Shown here one piece after another: positions 34,596-45,128 of a DNA stretch of 64,000 nucleotides; within the stretch, counting starts at the first letter, position 1, and every line of letters begins with the position of its first letter. Below the pieces are notes generated by a model, which was given only the letters and a program-made list of their open reading frames with translations, was not told where the DNA came from and did not search any database. The translations under genes and the position numbers were made by a program. Source of the DNA: Sorghum bicolor (taxonomy: Eukaryota; Streptophyta; Magnoliopsida; Poales; Poaceae); contig NC_012878.2 in NCBI RefSeq assembly GCF_000003195.3, forward strand, positions 57,474,629 to 57,538,628, given 5' to 3'.

Positions 34596-36611
34596 TTATC
34601 TTCCATCTAGAGAGATGGATATTGAACCAAAGTCCATCATCCTCGGTGACGGGTATGATGACATTGTGGACGAGTCGACTTGTCCTTCCTGCACTAAGGT
34701 CAACATATGGAAGCTAAAGTGTGTTGGCAGTAGCTCTGGTAGTGGCACGTCACCATCAAGATACTGCAAGACTTGCCGCATGTAAGGCCTTGCATCCGGA
34801 AATGGGTGAGAGCACAACAATCCTAACTTCAATGCAAGGCACACCTCAGCGACATCATAGTTACCTTGGAGTCTGATATCCACTGAATCAAGGAGTTTAT
34901 CTTCATGCCAATTCTGAATCACCCAATCGACCAACATGAGCTGGTGGCCTTGGGTGTCTTCAGTCACTGGCTTTTTCCCACAAGTAACCTCAAGAATAAA
35001 AACTCCAAAGGCAAATACATCAGTAAGAGTGGTTGCCTTGCCTCTATGCACTAGCTCTGGAGCTAGGTATCCTATTGTGCCAACAACATGTGTGGTCTGT
35101 GGATCAGTGCCATGATCATATAACCTCGCGAGGCCAAAATCTCCCAGTTGTGCTTTCATCTCTTGGTCAAGAAGAACATTGCTTGGCTTGACATCGCGAT
35201 GTATTATAACCTTGTCCCATTCCTCATGGAGGTAGAGCAACCCGGCTGCAATTCCTTTGATGATCCTAAACCTCTGTCCCCAATCAAGGATGGCCCTGCC
35301 CTCTTTACCATACAAGTATTTGTCAAGACTTCCATTTACCATATAGTCATACACCAGAAGGAGTTCACCTTTTCGCCTACAATACCCAAATAATGTCACA
35401 ACATTGTTGTGTTGGAGGTGCCCCATGCTTACAACTTCAGCAACGAACTGCTTTGTACCCTGCATTGAGTTATATGGTACCCGCTTTACCGCAACCTCTG
35501 ATTTTGATGTAGGAAGCACTCCCTTGTACACCCTACCAAATCCACCCACCCCTATCAAGTTCTTTGCACTAAATCCTTTGGTGGCGTTATATAAATCCTT
35601 GTAAGCGAACCGGTGTGGGCCATACTCGACCTCCCAATCTTCATGTACCTCCTTATATCTAAAATGTCTCCTCACAAGTAGAACAACTATAGTTCCAGTA
35701 AGTAATACAAAAAGTGCAGATGCAATTGGTAGAGTGATCTCCATGATTCTAGATGGAGGTCTTGGACCAAGATAAGGCAGTTTGGGTAGCTTTGCAGAGT
35801 CAATGCTTGGAGCTGGACTATTCATGCCAAAACTCCAGCCAAGCACGCAGTGATGATGCCCTGTGCTTAAGCCTGTTGCAGATGAGAAACCAATGTATGC
35901 TTCCTCTGTTACAACTGTTGAGAGGTTATAGGTTAAGGAGAGCAGTGGCGTCACAGGTTTTTGCATGCCAAGGGGTGCTATTGTCACATGGATCCGTGTC
36001 GTGTTCCCATCGTACTCCACCCAAGCTTGGATTGGACCACTTCCCCGGAGCTGCAGGTTTGTGAACCTCCCATTGCTGTCATCATGGAACCCAGCCGTGC
36101 TGGACTTGAGAGAGCTGAGGCTGTTGATGTCGACGCCGACATGGTTGTTGTCGATGTCCCCAAACTCAGTGTTCTGGACAGTGTCAAGCTCAACTGCAAA
36201 GATGTGGTTGCTTGAGTTCCCGTTGTCAGTTGAGTTGAGAAGTCCCATGAACTGGATAGGGAAAGCGCCGGTGAAATCGGCGGTTGGGGCGATGAAGAAG
36301 GCAAGGCCATGGCCTCTGATGTCAGAGAAGGAAGAGAGGAGTCCGAACACGAACGAGAGGGAGAAAGACTGCACCATGCTGTCCGGAGAATGGCGGAAGC
36401 GAAGCGGAGACGGATACAAGGCATGGCCTTTGATCCTGGACGTGTCGTTGGTCAGCTCGATGAGGCCGGCCGACGTGATCCTCGCCGAGCCGTCTACGGT
36501 GAGGTTGCTGCCGGTGAAGCCGTTGTAGACGAACTGTGGAGGGTTGCTGCCACTGATGACAGTGCTGAATTCTGATATCAGGGAGAGGAGGATAGGCAAA
36601 ACGAGCTTCAT
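34596..36611 (-). CDS. L-type lectin receptor-like kinase (LecRK), copy 2
   Basis: Intronless, 671 aa, the same length as copy 1. A signal peptide spans about 1-20. The legume-lectin domain spans about 26-262 (AVELDTVQNTEFGDIDNNHV; VLGWSFGMN at its end). The membrane helix is about 292-313. The kinase domain has the glycine loop VGGFGRVY, Lys376 in VAVKRV, HRDVKPSN with Asp473, DFG at 491-493 and APE at 518-520. It looks catalytically complete. A TATA box (CTATAAAT) lies about 90 bp upstream. It differs from copy 1 throughout the lectin domain and in the catalytic loop (VKPSN against IKASN), so the duplication is old. Ligand and pathway cannot be read from sequence. Confidence 0.96.
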   Translation of the reverse strand: MKLVLPILLSLISEFSTVISGSNPPQFVYNGFTGSNLTVDGSARITSAGLIELTNDTSRIKGHALYPSPLRFRHSPDSMVQSFSLSFVFGLLSSFSDIRGHGLAFFIAPTADFTGAFPIQFMGLLNSTDNGNSSNHIFAVELDTVQNTEFGDIDNNHVGVDINSLSSLKSSTAGFHDDSNGRFTNLQLRGSGPIQAWVEYDGNTTRIHVTIAPLGMQKPVTPLLSLTYNLSTVVTEEAYIGFSSATGLSTGHHHCVLGWSFGMNSPAPSIDSAKLPKLPYLGPRPPSRIMEITLPIASALFVLLTGTIVVLLVRRHFRYKEVHEDWEVEYGPHRFAYKDLYNATKGFSAKNLIGVGGFGRVYKGVLPTSKSEVAVKRVPYNSMQGTKQFVAEVVSMGHLQHNNVVTLFGYCRRKGELLLVYDYMVNGSLDKYLYGKEGRAILDWGQRFRIIKGIAAGLLYLHEEWDKVIIHRDVKPSNVLLDQEMKAQLGDFGLARLYDHGTDPQTTHVVGTIGYLAPELVHRGKATTLTDVFAFGVFILEVTCGKKPVTEDTQGHQLMLVDWVIQNWHEDKLLDSVDIRLQGNYDVAEVCLALKLGLLCSHPFPDARPYMRQVLQYLDGDVPLPELLPTHFSFHMLTLVQEGQVDSSTMSSYPSPRMMDFGSISISLDGR

Positions 36612-36700
36612 GTTGATGCTGGCAATGGTCAGCTGGTCATGGCGGCTTTAGTTGATTTGTGTTCTGCTAGCTGCAGTGAGATCACCTGACCCAACATGTG

Positions 36701-36711
36701 GAAATTTATAG
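36701..36711 (-). promoter_or_regulatory. TATA box of LecRK copy 2
   Basis: CTATAAATTTC on the minus strand about 90 bp before the start codon at 36611, a plausible core promoter. Confidence 0.6.
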
Positions 36712-37451
36712 CCTGGTGGGACACCTATTCCAGCAAGTGATCAGTTACCCGGAAGCTTACGGGTCAATCAAGAAAAATCGTTTTCAGAGTAGTGAGGTAG
36801 CGGTCTTCGTGTGTTGGCCAGTGTGCTTTCTGGCGGCCAACCTTATAGCAACGTGTTCGATCTAAGAAATGAGGAGTTCGCTTTCGAAACTGCGTGTCAT
36901 ACGGACAAACATATACATTATAGATTATTATTTTTTCTAATATATAATTGTAAAAATTTCAGTCCACCATATCTTTATATATCCACCGATCTAAAGATTA
37001 ATTAAACGATGCTCCTCTTATTCGGATCTGGTTTCTTATTATTTTTAGCTTATTTTCTGTTCATGACACGAGGACTCCCGGTCCAATTGAGTTAGAAAAA
37101 AAAATTATGGGTTAAATCTAGCTCGGAAGCCTAATACGAGTTTAAACCAATTTTAGACCGAAACAAGCGAATAGTTAGGCTCGACCAAAATTCAAAACGA
37201 CCAGAAATTTTGCCTTTTTATTATTAGAGAAGAAGGAGGAGGAGGAGGAGGAATTTTTCTTTTATCTCCAATTGACATCTAACTAAATAAAAAAAAGCGG
37301 AGCAAAATAAAAAACGTAATTCTTATCCTTTTCTGTTTGACTATTAAGAGTTCTATTTAGAATACTTAGGATGTGAGAAATATATTTATGTTAGAACTTC
37401 TACTCAATATTGGTTTAGACGCAAGTTATTCTAACTCGTATGAGCACGGGT

Positions 37452-37520
<69 letters not shown>

Positions 37521-38095
37521 AGATAAAAGAAACTATTTATCGTTCGGTAGTTAGAGGAAGATAGACAAAAAAAATGGATGAAAAAAAAAGCCTGAAATTT
37601 TACCTCTTCATTATTAGGTATAGATATAGATATATATAATTAGGTAATAGAGATATAGATATAGATTTGATAGTTTTTTTTTCTCCGTTTGCAACGTATA
37701 GGTATTTTTCTAGTTATTATAGAAGCCAAAAAGATAATCAATAATTAGACTGCAAGTGGGACAATATAACACTACTTGATTAGACAACATCAAAAATGCC
37801 CTGTCGACCAGGAACATACAGCCGTCCACAAATGACAAATTAGTCAAAAGAATATCATCTCAGCTTTCTTCTGAGTTAAATTATCTATTCTTAATTAAGT
37901 TTACATAATAAAACCCATATTGACACTGACCTTGTATTTTTTATAGTATACCTATTTTATGTGTCAAAAATGTTGATGATCTTCTGTATAAATATGAAAT
38001 TTAAAATAGTTGAATATGCATATGTTAACGACAAAGGGAGTGCTATAGTGAGAGCTTTACTCGATGATATTTGATGGTGAGATAAGCCCGGTTTA
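36712..38095. other. Intergenic, AT-rich with an (AT)n(GT)n microsatellite
   Basis: No coding signal. Contains the compound microsatellite at 37452-37518 and A/T-rich low-complexity sequence. Confidence 0.5.
37452..37518. repeat. Compound (AT)n(GT)n microsatellite
   Basis: About 24 bp of AT repeats runs directly into about 42 bp of GT repeats. Such alternating purine-pyrimidine tracts are prone to length change. Confidence 0.97.
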
Positions 38096-38366
38096 GATTT
38101 GAATTTTTTTGGCCAAAGTGGTAAAACTTTTTGTGGTCAGAACTTTAGCTCAGAAGTCTGACGTACGCGAAAAATTTTAGGTGTTTAGTTTCGCAATTTT
38201 TTTCTGATACTACTTGGGCTGCATGCAGTTGCAGTTGTTATTGGTAGGCTTCCATGAGAGTGCGTGCACAGTTACAGCCCAAAATTTTAGCCCCGTTTAG
38301 TTCCTAGGCTCCAATTCCACAAAAATTTTCTCTTTGGCCAGAAAAATTTCAAATCTAAACAGACCC
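38096..38366. mobile_element. Tourist-like MITE, 271 bp, TAA duplication, long ends
   Basis: The ends GCCCGGTTTAGATTTGAA and, inverted, GGGTCTGTTTAGATTTGAAA match over about 30 bp, continuing to GGCCAAAG. TAA occurs on both sides (38093-38095, 38367-38369). Confidence 0.75.
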
Positions 38367-38832
38367 TAAATTCGAGACACGGATGACCCTAAATTCGGGG
38401 TGCTTGAGTTATGTTTTTTTTTTTGAGCAAGGGGTGCTTGAGTTATGTGGCCCAAGGTTCTATATGGCCCAAAAACGAACTTAGCCCTTCAAGGGCCAGC
38501 CTATAATAAAATAGCAACCAGTTCCAAATCGAGCCCAGTAAAAGCCCATCCAACCAGGGCGAACCGCCTCATGGCCGCCCGTTGCGGTCCGCCACGTACA
38601 CACCTCGTACGCGCGTTGCCTTCACAGCCCATTATCGTTAGCCGCTGCGGGCCCCACGCGCCACGTTTCGATCCCCCGCGCACTAACCATGACATGCCTC
38701 CTCTCTCCATTCCTTTTCGTCCCCATCGCTCGGCTCGACACGATCACACGAAGGAAGCCGAAGCCGAACGGAACGCGAGGGGAATCCAGAGACGCCTCAT
38801 ACGATTCTGAGCTCCGAGCCTTACCGGCGGCT

Positions 38833-39942
38833 ATGATGCTGCGCGCGGCGGGCAGGCGGCTCCTCGGCCTAGGAGGCGGCGAGGCTGCGCCGCCGGTGCC
38901 CCCGGTCGCTACGGTGGCGGCGGTGGCGATCAGGGGCAGAGGGTACCACGAGCGGGTGGTGGACCACTACAACAACCCGCGCAACGTGGGGTCCTTCGAC
39001 AAGGACGACGCGGACGTCGGCACGGGGATCGTCGGCGCGCCGGCGTGCGGGGACGTCATGAAGCTGCAGATCCGCGTCGACGAGGGCTCCGGCAGGATCG
39101 TCGACGCGCGCTTCAAGACTTTCGGTTGCGGCTCCGCCATCGCGTCCTCCTCCGTCGGTGAGCAGAGCCAGCCCCATATTCCGTCGCGCAGGAGTAGATT
39201 GTTCATGCAAATTTGATGATTATTGAGTACATCGTTGGGGTGATAGGAAAGAGGAGAAGCCGTCGCTAATCATGGTAATTAAACTGGAAAATTAAGATGG
39301 GTCAGTGTCAATTTCCCCTGGACGCGCAGATTTTCCTAGTATTTAAAAGTAGATTTTCCGTGTTAAAAAAAGTACTGTGTCGTCGGGTTTATTGACAATT
39401 GACTCACGTGTGTTTCTGGAGGTAATCACCTAGTATTGGTAGTTATGGCATTGAGTGAGTGCCCTGTTCATAAACTGAAACAATAATAATAGGAGGATTT
39501 TGAACTTAAAAACGATCATATGGTTGATTAGTACAAAAAACTTGTTCATATGGTTGATTAGTTCGCTGCACTGGTGCTGGTCTGCCGGGTCTTCAGAACT
39601 TCTGATCCATTGTGAACATGAACTTGTTCGTATGTGGTTGATCAGTTTATTGGTGCTAGCTGTTTAGTTAGAACTTTAGATCCATTTTGAGGTAAAATAC
39701 AGTAAGGAAATATCTTGCCCCCTAAATTATAATAGTTCGTATGGTTGATCAGTTTATTGGTGCTAGCTTTTTAGTTAGAACTTTAGATCCATTTTCAGGT
39801 AAAATACAGTAAAGGAAATATCTTGCAACCTGAATTGTAATAGAACTTTAGATCCATTTTCAGGTAAAATACAGTAAAGGAAATATCTTGCAACCTGAAT
39901 TGTAATAAAAAAAATTGACGCTAGAAGGAGGGCTTGAACCTC

Positions 39943-39975
<33 letters not shown>

Positions 39976-40701
39976 AACTGAGCTATTCCAGCTATGTGCA
40001 CTAGGCATGTGCTTGTTCTTTTAATAGTCGTACTTACTACTTGTTGACCAGTTTGCAATTACTGTCAATCTTATATTCAGCTAATCAAGTTCTGATTTTC
40101 CTATGGAGGACTTGGTTTACAACTAACGATGGTGTTATCATAATTTCAACGTTATCAAAAGGTGTATTATGCACTTGGATATGACCTTTTTTAGATTAAT
40201 AAAAAAGGTCATATGCATAGACGGAAAATCTATGCTTAGATTTTGCGTAGGCAGCTAGGGAAGCTATATATTTTGTTTTTACTGACATGTTTTCATCATT
40301 AGAGTTTTTTTTCCTCCTACCATTTTTTCCTTTATAATTTTATACCCATCTGAATATATACTAGCTGGTTCCTTATTCATTTGTGCTACTACAGCTTCCG
40401 AATGGATTAAGGGCAAACAAATGGAGGAAGTAGTAGCGATCAAGAACACGTAAGTTATGAATCGGCTTGGAAATCGTCCGTCCCATTCCATATTTCTCTT
40501 GGAGTTGTATTGATACATCGTAACATCTGTCTTCCGTCTTCCTATTTTTGCAGCGAGATTGCGAAGCACCTGTCTCTTCCACCGGTAAAGCTCCACTGCA
40601 GCATGCTCGCTGAGGATGCAATCAAAGCCGCCGTGAAGGATTACGAGGCAAAGAAAGGGAAGCTGGCCAAGGCAGAGGAGCAGGACATCCCATCTCCATA
40701 A
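38833..40701 (+). CDS. ISU1: Mitochondrial Fe-S cluster scaffold (ISU/IscU-like), three exons
   Basis: Scaffold on which the NFS1 desulfurase assembles [2Fe-2S] clusters in the mitochondrial matrix before HSC20/HSP70-assisted transfer. Exons are 38833-39157, 40395-40449 and 40554-40701, giving 175 aa. Residues 1 to about 35 are Arg/Ala-rich and look like a presequence. The conserved core starts YHERVVDHYNNPRNVGSFDK. The three cluster ligands are Cys72 (GAPACGDVMKLQ), Cys99 (FKTFGCGSAIASSS) and Cys142 (KLHCSMLAEDA). The chaperone-binding motif LPPVK is at 135-139. The start could be Met1 or the adjacent Met2. Intron 1 (1237 bp) carries an antisense tRNA-Asn gene and tandem repeats. The numbering of ISU paralogues is not settled by sequence alone; the function is secure. 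Confidence 0.95.
39777..39906. repeat. Perfect 65-bp tandem duplication in ISU intron 1
   Basis: Units 39777-39841 and 39842-39906 are identical as read. An older, partly diverged copy of the same sequence with extra upstream bases (GTTGATCAGTTTATTGGTGC) begins near 39630, so the region has duplicated at least twice. Confidence 0.92.
39919..39992 (-). tRNA. tRNA-Asn (anticodon GTT)
   Basis: 74-nt intronless tRNA on the minus strand. The acceptor arm is GCTGGAA/TTCTAGC with one G-T pair, the D arm GCTCAGTTGGTTAGAGC, the anticodon arm TGTGG-CTGTTAA-CCACA with anticodon GTT, the variable loop AGGTC, the T arm GGAGG-TTCAAGC-CCTCC and the discriminator G. A and B boxes are intact, so RNA polymerase III could transcribe it. 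It lies antisense inside ISU intron 1. A run of A on the plus strand (39907-39914) would give the U-tract terminator just downstream. Confidence 0.97.
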
Positions 40702-41514
40702 GAGCGCAGCTACCTGAAGCGAGCAGAGTAGTGTATGTAACGAGCGAGGAACTCGTGTGCAAAGAGCGTGTATATATAGCTAGGTGGCTACGATGTTTGG
40801 GTTTCATCGAATAAGCGAACTTGCTGCACCGTGGTTATGCACATAAATAAGGTCTGCCCGTTGCCCTTATATCTGCTTAGTCGGAGTATGTATGCTTAGA
40901 TTGATTGAACAATGTTGTTGAGATTAGGATCATGTATGGTAGAGCTCTGACTCCGACTTCTTGTGCTTCAGACTGTTTTTTATAGATAAGTTAGAGCCAG
41001 AAAAAAAGTGTCTTTTTCTGTCTTTTCGTTACAAACTTAACATGGATTATTTAAAAATGTCACCGGAGCTATTTTCACTAAATGTTTTCTAAAACAACTC
41101 TATCTTTACCAGAGAAAGCTGCTCCACATTGAAGAGAGTCAAGTCATTTTTGCTAGGCCTAGGAACAATATAGGAATACAACATGAATGCAGAAAATAGA
41201 GTATTCATAAACATAGAAATTTTGCACAAATGGTTGTTTGGATGAACCACATAGGAAAAATAATTGGAGGATATAGACAGAGAAATTTTATACAAATGGT
41301 TGTTTGGAACCACATAGGAAAAATATAGGAATGTGTTTGGATGAACCATATAGAAAAATATAATAAACAGTACGTAAGTTAATTAGAAAAATAACTATGA
41401 CCTGATCTCCAGAAAACAGTGTCACTATTTCCATTGAAAAATAAAGAACCATATGTATATAAGAAAAATCTAAGCCAACCATGATCTTATCCATCCCTTT
41501 CTTTGACTCATGTG

Positions 41515-41564
<50 letters not shown>

Positions 41565-42241
41565 TCTCTTGCCGTTGACTTTGACTTGCAACTCAACCTT
41601 GTAACTGACGGGTGACGTGGCGTCACTTGAGCTTCCCTTCATCCAAAGCACAGGTTGACATCTGGCTATGCTGACATTGCATATTACGCGGCACGAGCCT
41701 GTCACGATTAGCCCCTCCCTCCTTCCTTGAAATGGCTACGGAGTAAGGCATGTGCCTCTCTCCACTACTCAAGATTCACGCTAAAACGAATCCCCAGCAT
41801 TCTGACTCCTGAGAGAACTTTGTGTTTGTTCTACTGCTATGAACTCACACCGAGTTGTCATCCATTCTCTGGGCAAACCTTTTTCTTCAGATAAAGATTC
41901 CCTTTTTCTTCAGATAAAGATTCTCCGGGCAAACTGAACTAATATACTGACACGTAGCGGCAGAGCGGATCCTTAACTTTGCCATGGCCAAAAGGGACAC
42001 GCTTGCAAGATGCAGACCCCTGGACTGCAAGTCTGCAAGTTCCAAACCTCCCCGTCCACACTATCTAACCGCAGCCTTTAAGCTCACTCCAAGCATATCC
42101 ATGCAGCTGGGGCGCCTCAAACAAATAAGAGCCGTGCACGATCACAGGCTGTGCTGTGCTGCAGGCTGATCGAGATCGAGGAAAGGAATTGAATCCGAAG
42201 CAAGCAAGCTAGCTAGCAGGTAGTAGCAACTAGCAACGCCG
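40702..42241. other. Intergenic: ISU 3' UTR, repeats, promoter of the small membrane protein
   Basis: 41140-41370 repeats GGTTGTTTGGATGAACCACATAGGAAAAAT-like phrases two or three times, a decayed MITE-like block. A (CT)n(CA)n microsatellite lies at 41520-41563. An imperfect duplication of TTTTTCTTCAGATAAAGATTC occurs at about 41879-41923. No gene is seen. Confidence 0.45.
41520..41563. repeat. (CT)n(CA)n microsatellite
   Basis: About 28 bp of CT repeats followed directly by about 16 bp of CA repeats. Confidence 0.95.
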
Positions 42242-42607
42242 ATGTCGTCGTCGACGGCGGCGCCTCTCTTCCCCGCCGGCGGCACGCGCCCTCTGCAGCA
42301 GCAGGCGCCGTCGCTGGCCGCCGGAGGCGGCGGGTCGTACACGCCGGTGTTCGTGGTGCTGGGAGTGATCGCGGCGCTGCTGGTGATCTCCTGCCTCGTG
42401 GGGCAGGTCTGCACCAAGAAGCACCTGCGGCCCCGCCCGCGCAGGGACCGCGTCGCCTACTACGACGACGACGGCATGGAGGGCGGGTTCGGGCCGCCTC
42501 ACCACGGCGGCATGGCTAAGATGGAGGCGCCGGCGCCGGCATCGTCGTCGGTGGAGACGCGGGCAGACAGTGGCGCCGCTGCCGCCGTGCAACGGACTGC
42601 AGCGTGA
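42242..42607 (+). CDS. Small single-pass membrane protein of unknown function
   Basis: 121 aa, intronless, GC-rich like neighbouring grass genes. Residues 1-33 are Ser/Ala/Gly/Gln-rich. One hydrophobic helix at about 34-57 (TPVFVVLGVIAALLVISCLV) is followed by a basic stretch (KKHLRPRPRRDR), suggesting a single membrane span with a cytosolic C-terminal tail. The tail has YYDDD and a Gly/His/Met patch and ends in low complexity. I do not recognise a named family. The start codon is the first ATG after a purine-rich leader, and the stop is TGA at 42605-42607. Its reality rests on codon composition and the clean helix-plus-basic architecture. Confidence 0.7.
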   Translation: MSSSTAAPLFPAGGTRPLQQQAPSLAAGGGGSYTPVFVVLGVIAALLVISCLVGQVCTKKHLRPRPRRDRVAYYDDDGMEGGFGPPHHGGMAKMEAPAPASSSVETRADSGAAAAVQRTAA

Positions 42608-44521
42608 TATGAAATTGATGCCTCTGCACGTACGATAGTTGTAGCTATGGCTGCTTCTTCATCTCAGGTTGTTTTCTAACTTCGCTGATGTGCCCTGTGC
42701 ATATATAGTCTTGAAATCCTTGTATGAAAAGAATTGGTCTCCACGACTGTAAAGATGGAACTGTCGTTGTGAAAATACCTTGTGAATGGAATACAAATCA
42801 AAGCACTCATGTAGGCCCATAGAAAAATTGTTTCTAACGGCGAATTTTTCTGTCATTTTATTTATGTGTGTATTTTTCTATGACTGTACCATCAGAAATA
42901 TATTTTTCTAACAATATTTGTATTTTTATGAGTTTTTGCATACACAAGTTATTCGAGTTTCTAGTATGCCAGATCATATACACTAGTGCAAAATTATTCC
43001 GCATTATTTTTCTTTTAATAATGGGAATATCGTTCCAGCATCCGCATCATAAGCCTAGGAGTGGCCCGCAGCATAGCTAGGGGATGGAGGTGTGGTAAAG
43101 TCGTTTGGGCCATGTAATATTTCCACGCGTTCGATTTTGAACACTTTGAGTGTGTTCGCTGGTCTGAAAAATTATAATTAAAAATATAGTTTGCTAATTT
43201 ATTATGAAAATATTAACTAGCAGAAAAATATAACTTATAAAACAAGTGAATATCCAAAAGACAACGATCCAAGCATACTAAGCGCATGTGTGAAGACAAG
43301 GGGCGTGGATCGATAACGAGTAGAGGGACCGGAGGGACAAAAATAACAATTCTCCCATAACCGTAGATATACAGGTAGGCCAACTCATGGATTGACATAT
43401 GTAGGAAACTTTATTATATACGGACGAGAAGGTTTGGGATTAGAGAGATGATTCACAAATCAATCATCTTGTAAGCTAAATCTTGACACTATAACAATCC
43501 TTTTTCTGGATTATGAATGCACTACGAGATAATAGCTTAAAAGCAGTATCAAAATTATATGTCAATACATGAGGCTAACACCAATGTACTTGTTCAAATT
43601 AGAGGCAAAGCCTTGGTTAGTTGGAGGCAGAGGATAATATTTTGTATAAGAGACTCTATGACTATTAAATCTAATTCTTTTTTTAGAAAAAATAGAATAA
43701 ATAAAACGTGAATGAATGTAAATTTTTAATAACGACAAAGAAACTAATATGTTATAAAACATTAAAAACATTTTAGAGAGGCAATTAAATGGATTCATCG
43801 GGACAATGTTGTATTATGCAGGGACAAATAAAAAAATAGACGAAGGAGTAATTACAACTCTATCATTGGAACTACCAGAAAATAAAGAAGCTGTCATTTA
43901 AAAAACTAAAAACACAAAAAAAATGAATAAAAATAAATAGTAAATTATATATCCTTTGTACGACAACATTTCTTTGCGAATCTCCGTAAACAACTAGGTA
44001 GGTAGGTGTATTAATCCAACAACATGCAAATACAATGCATGCGTGTGTATTTTTCTACACTGGATATTGTCAAGGGGCGTTCACTATCACTGTTCACTGG
44101 GTTGTTAGACCCGTGAAACCTAAGATTTGCATTGGACTTGAGCTGATCAAAATTAAGTTACATCGTGATGTCGCGCGTGCTAAGGAGAATATGTAGCGCG
44201 GCACGAGCGGACTGTCCTCAACGTGTAACGTGGCCAAATACACCACAAAACAGCTAATTGCAAGTAAATTAGATGATGCTGGAGCGATATGCATCCACCT
44301 AGATAATTGTTGCATAGTGAATACAATTCAATCTAAAATAAATATTTCTACTTTTAAATTAACCAAACGATCACAAGGAAATCAATGGGGAAAAAAGAGA
44401 AAAGTGTACAAGATAAATGAAATAAAAAAATGAGCATATGCTTACCTAAAATGACCCCGTTTGGAGGTGTGGGTACTGGGTAGTGGGAAAGTTATAATCC
44501 CCGAGAAGTACCTTACACTGA
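42608..44521. other. Intergenic, AT-rich, no gene seen
   Basis: Probable 3' UTR of the preceding gene, then AT-rich DNA with only short ORFs. Confidence 0.5.
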
Positions 44522-44763
44522 GGCCTTGTTTAGTTCCGAAAAAATTTCAGATTTCGGTACTGTAGCACTTTCGTTTGTTTGTGACAAATATTATCTAATT
44601 ATGGACTACCTAGGATCAAAAGATTCGTCTCGCGATTTCCAGCTAAACTGTGTAATTAGTTTTTGCTTTCGTCTATATTTAATACTTCATGCATGTGTCG
44701 CAAGATTCGATGTGATAGAGAATCTTGAAAACTTTTTGATTTTTGGGTGAACTAAACAAGGCC
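44522..44763. mobile_element. MITE of the GGCCTTGTTTAG family, 242 bp, TGA duplication
   Basis: Perfect 15-bp inverted ends (GGCCTTGTTTAGTTC / GAACTAAACAAGGCC) with TGA at 44519-44521 and 44764-44766. This is the best-preserved copy in the window. Confidence 0.93.
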
Positions 44764-44886
44764 TGACACAGCTAACCTCCGCGGGGCTCTGATCCTCTGA
44801 TCGGCTGTGACCAACTGGCCACGGCGTTGCCAACATAGAAGGCGTCCCAGGGGCACGTACGGGCCTCTGCTGCACACCGGGACCGG

Positions 44887-45128
44887 GGCCTTGTTTAGTT
44901 CCCAACATATTTTGTAAATTTTTTATATTTCTTATCACATTAAATCTTACGACATATGTATAAAGCACTAAATATAAATAAAAGAAATAACCAATTATAT
45001 AATTTATCTGTAATTTACGAGATAAATCTTTTAAATTTAGTTAATCTATAATTAGATGATATTTATCAAATACAAACGAAAACGCTACTATTGTTATTTT
45101 ACAAAATTTTTTGGAAGTAAACAAGGCC
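44887..45128. mobile_element. MITE of the GGCCTTGTTTAG family, 242 bp
   Basis: The ends are GGCCTTGTTTAGTTCCCAA and TTGGAAGTAAACAAGGCC. The flanks CGG/CGC are an imperfect duplication. It lies 123 bp from the preceding copy in the opposite internal orientation. Confidence 0.88.
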
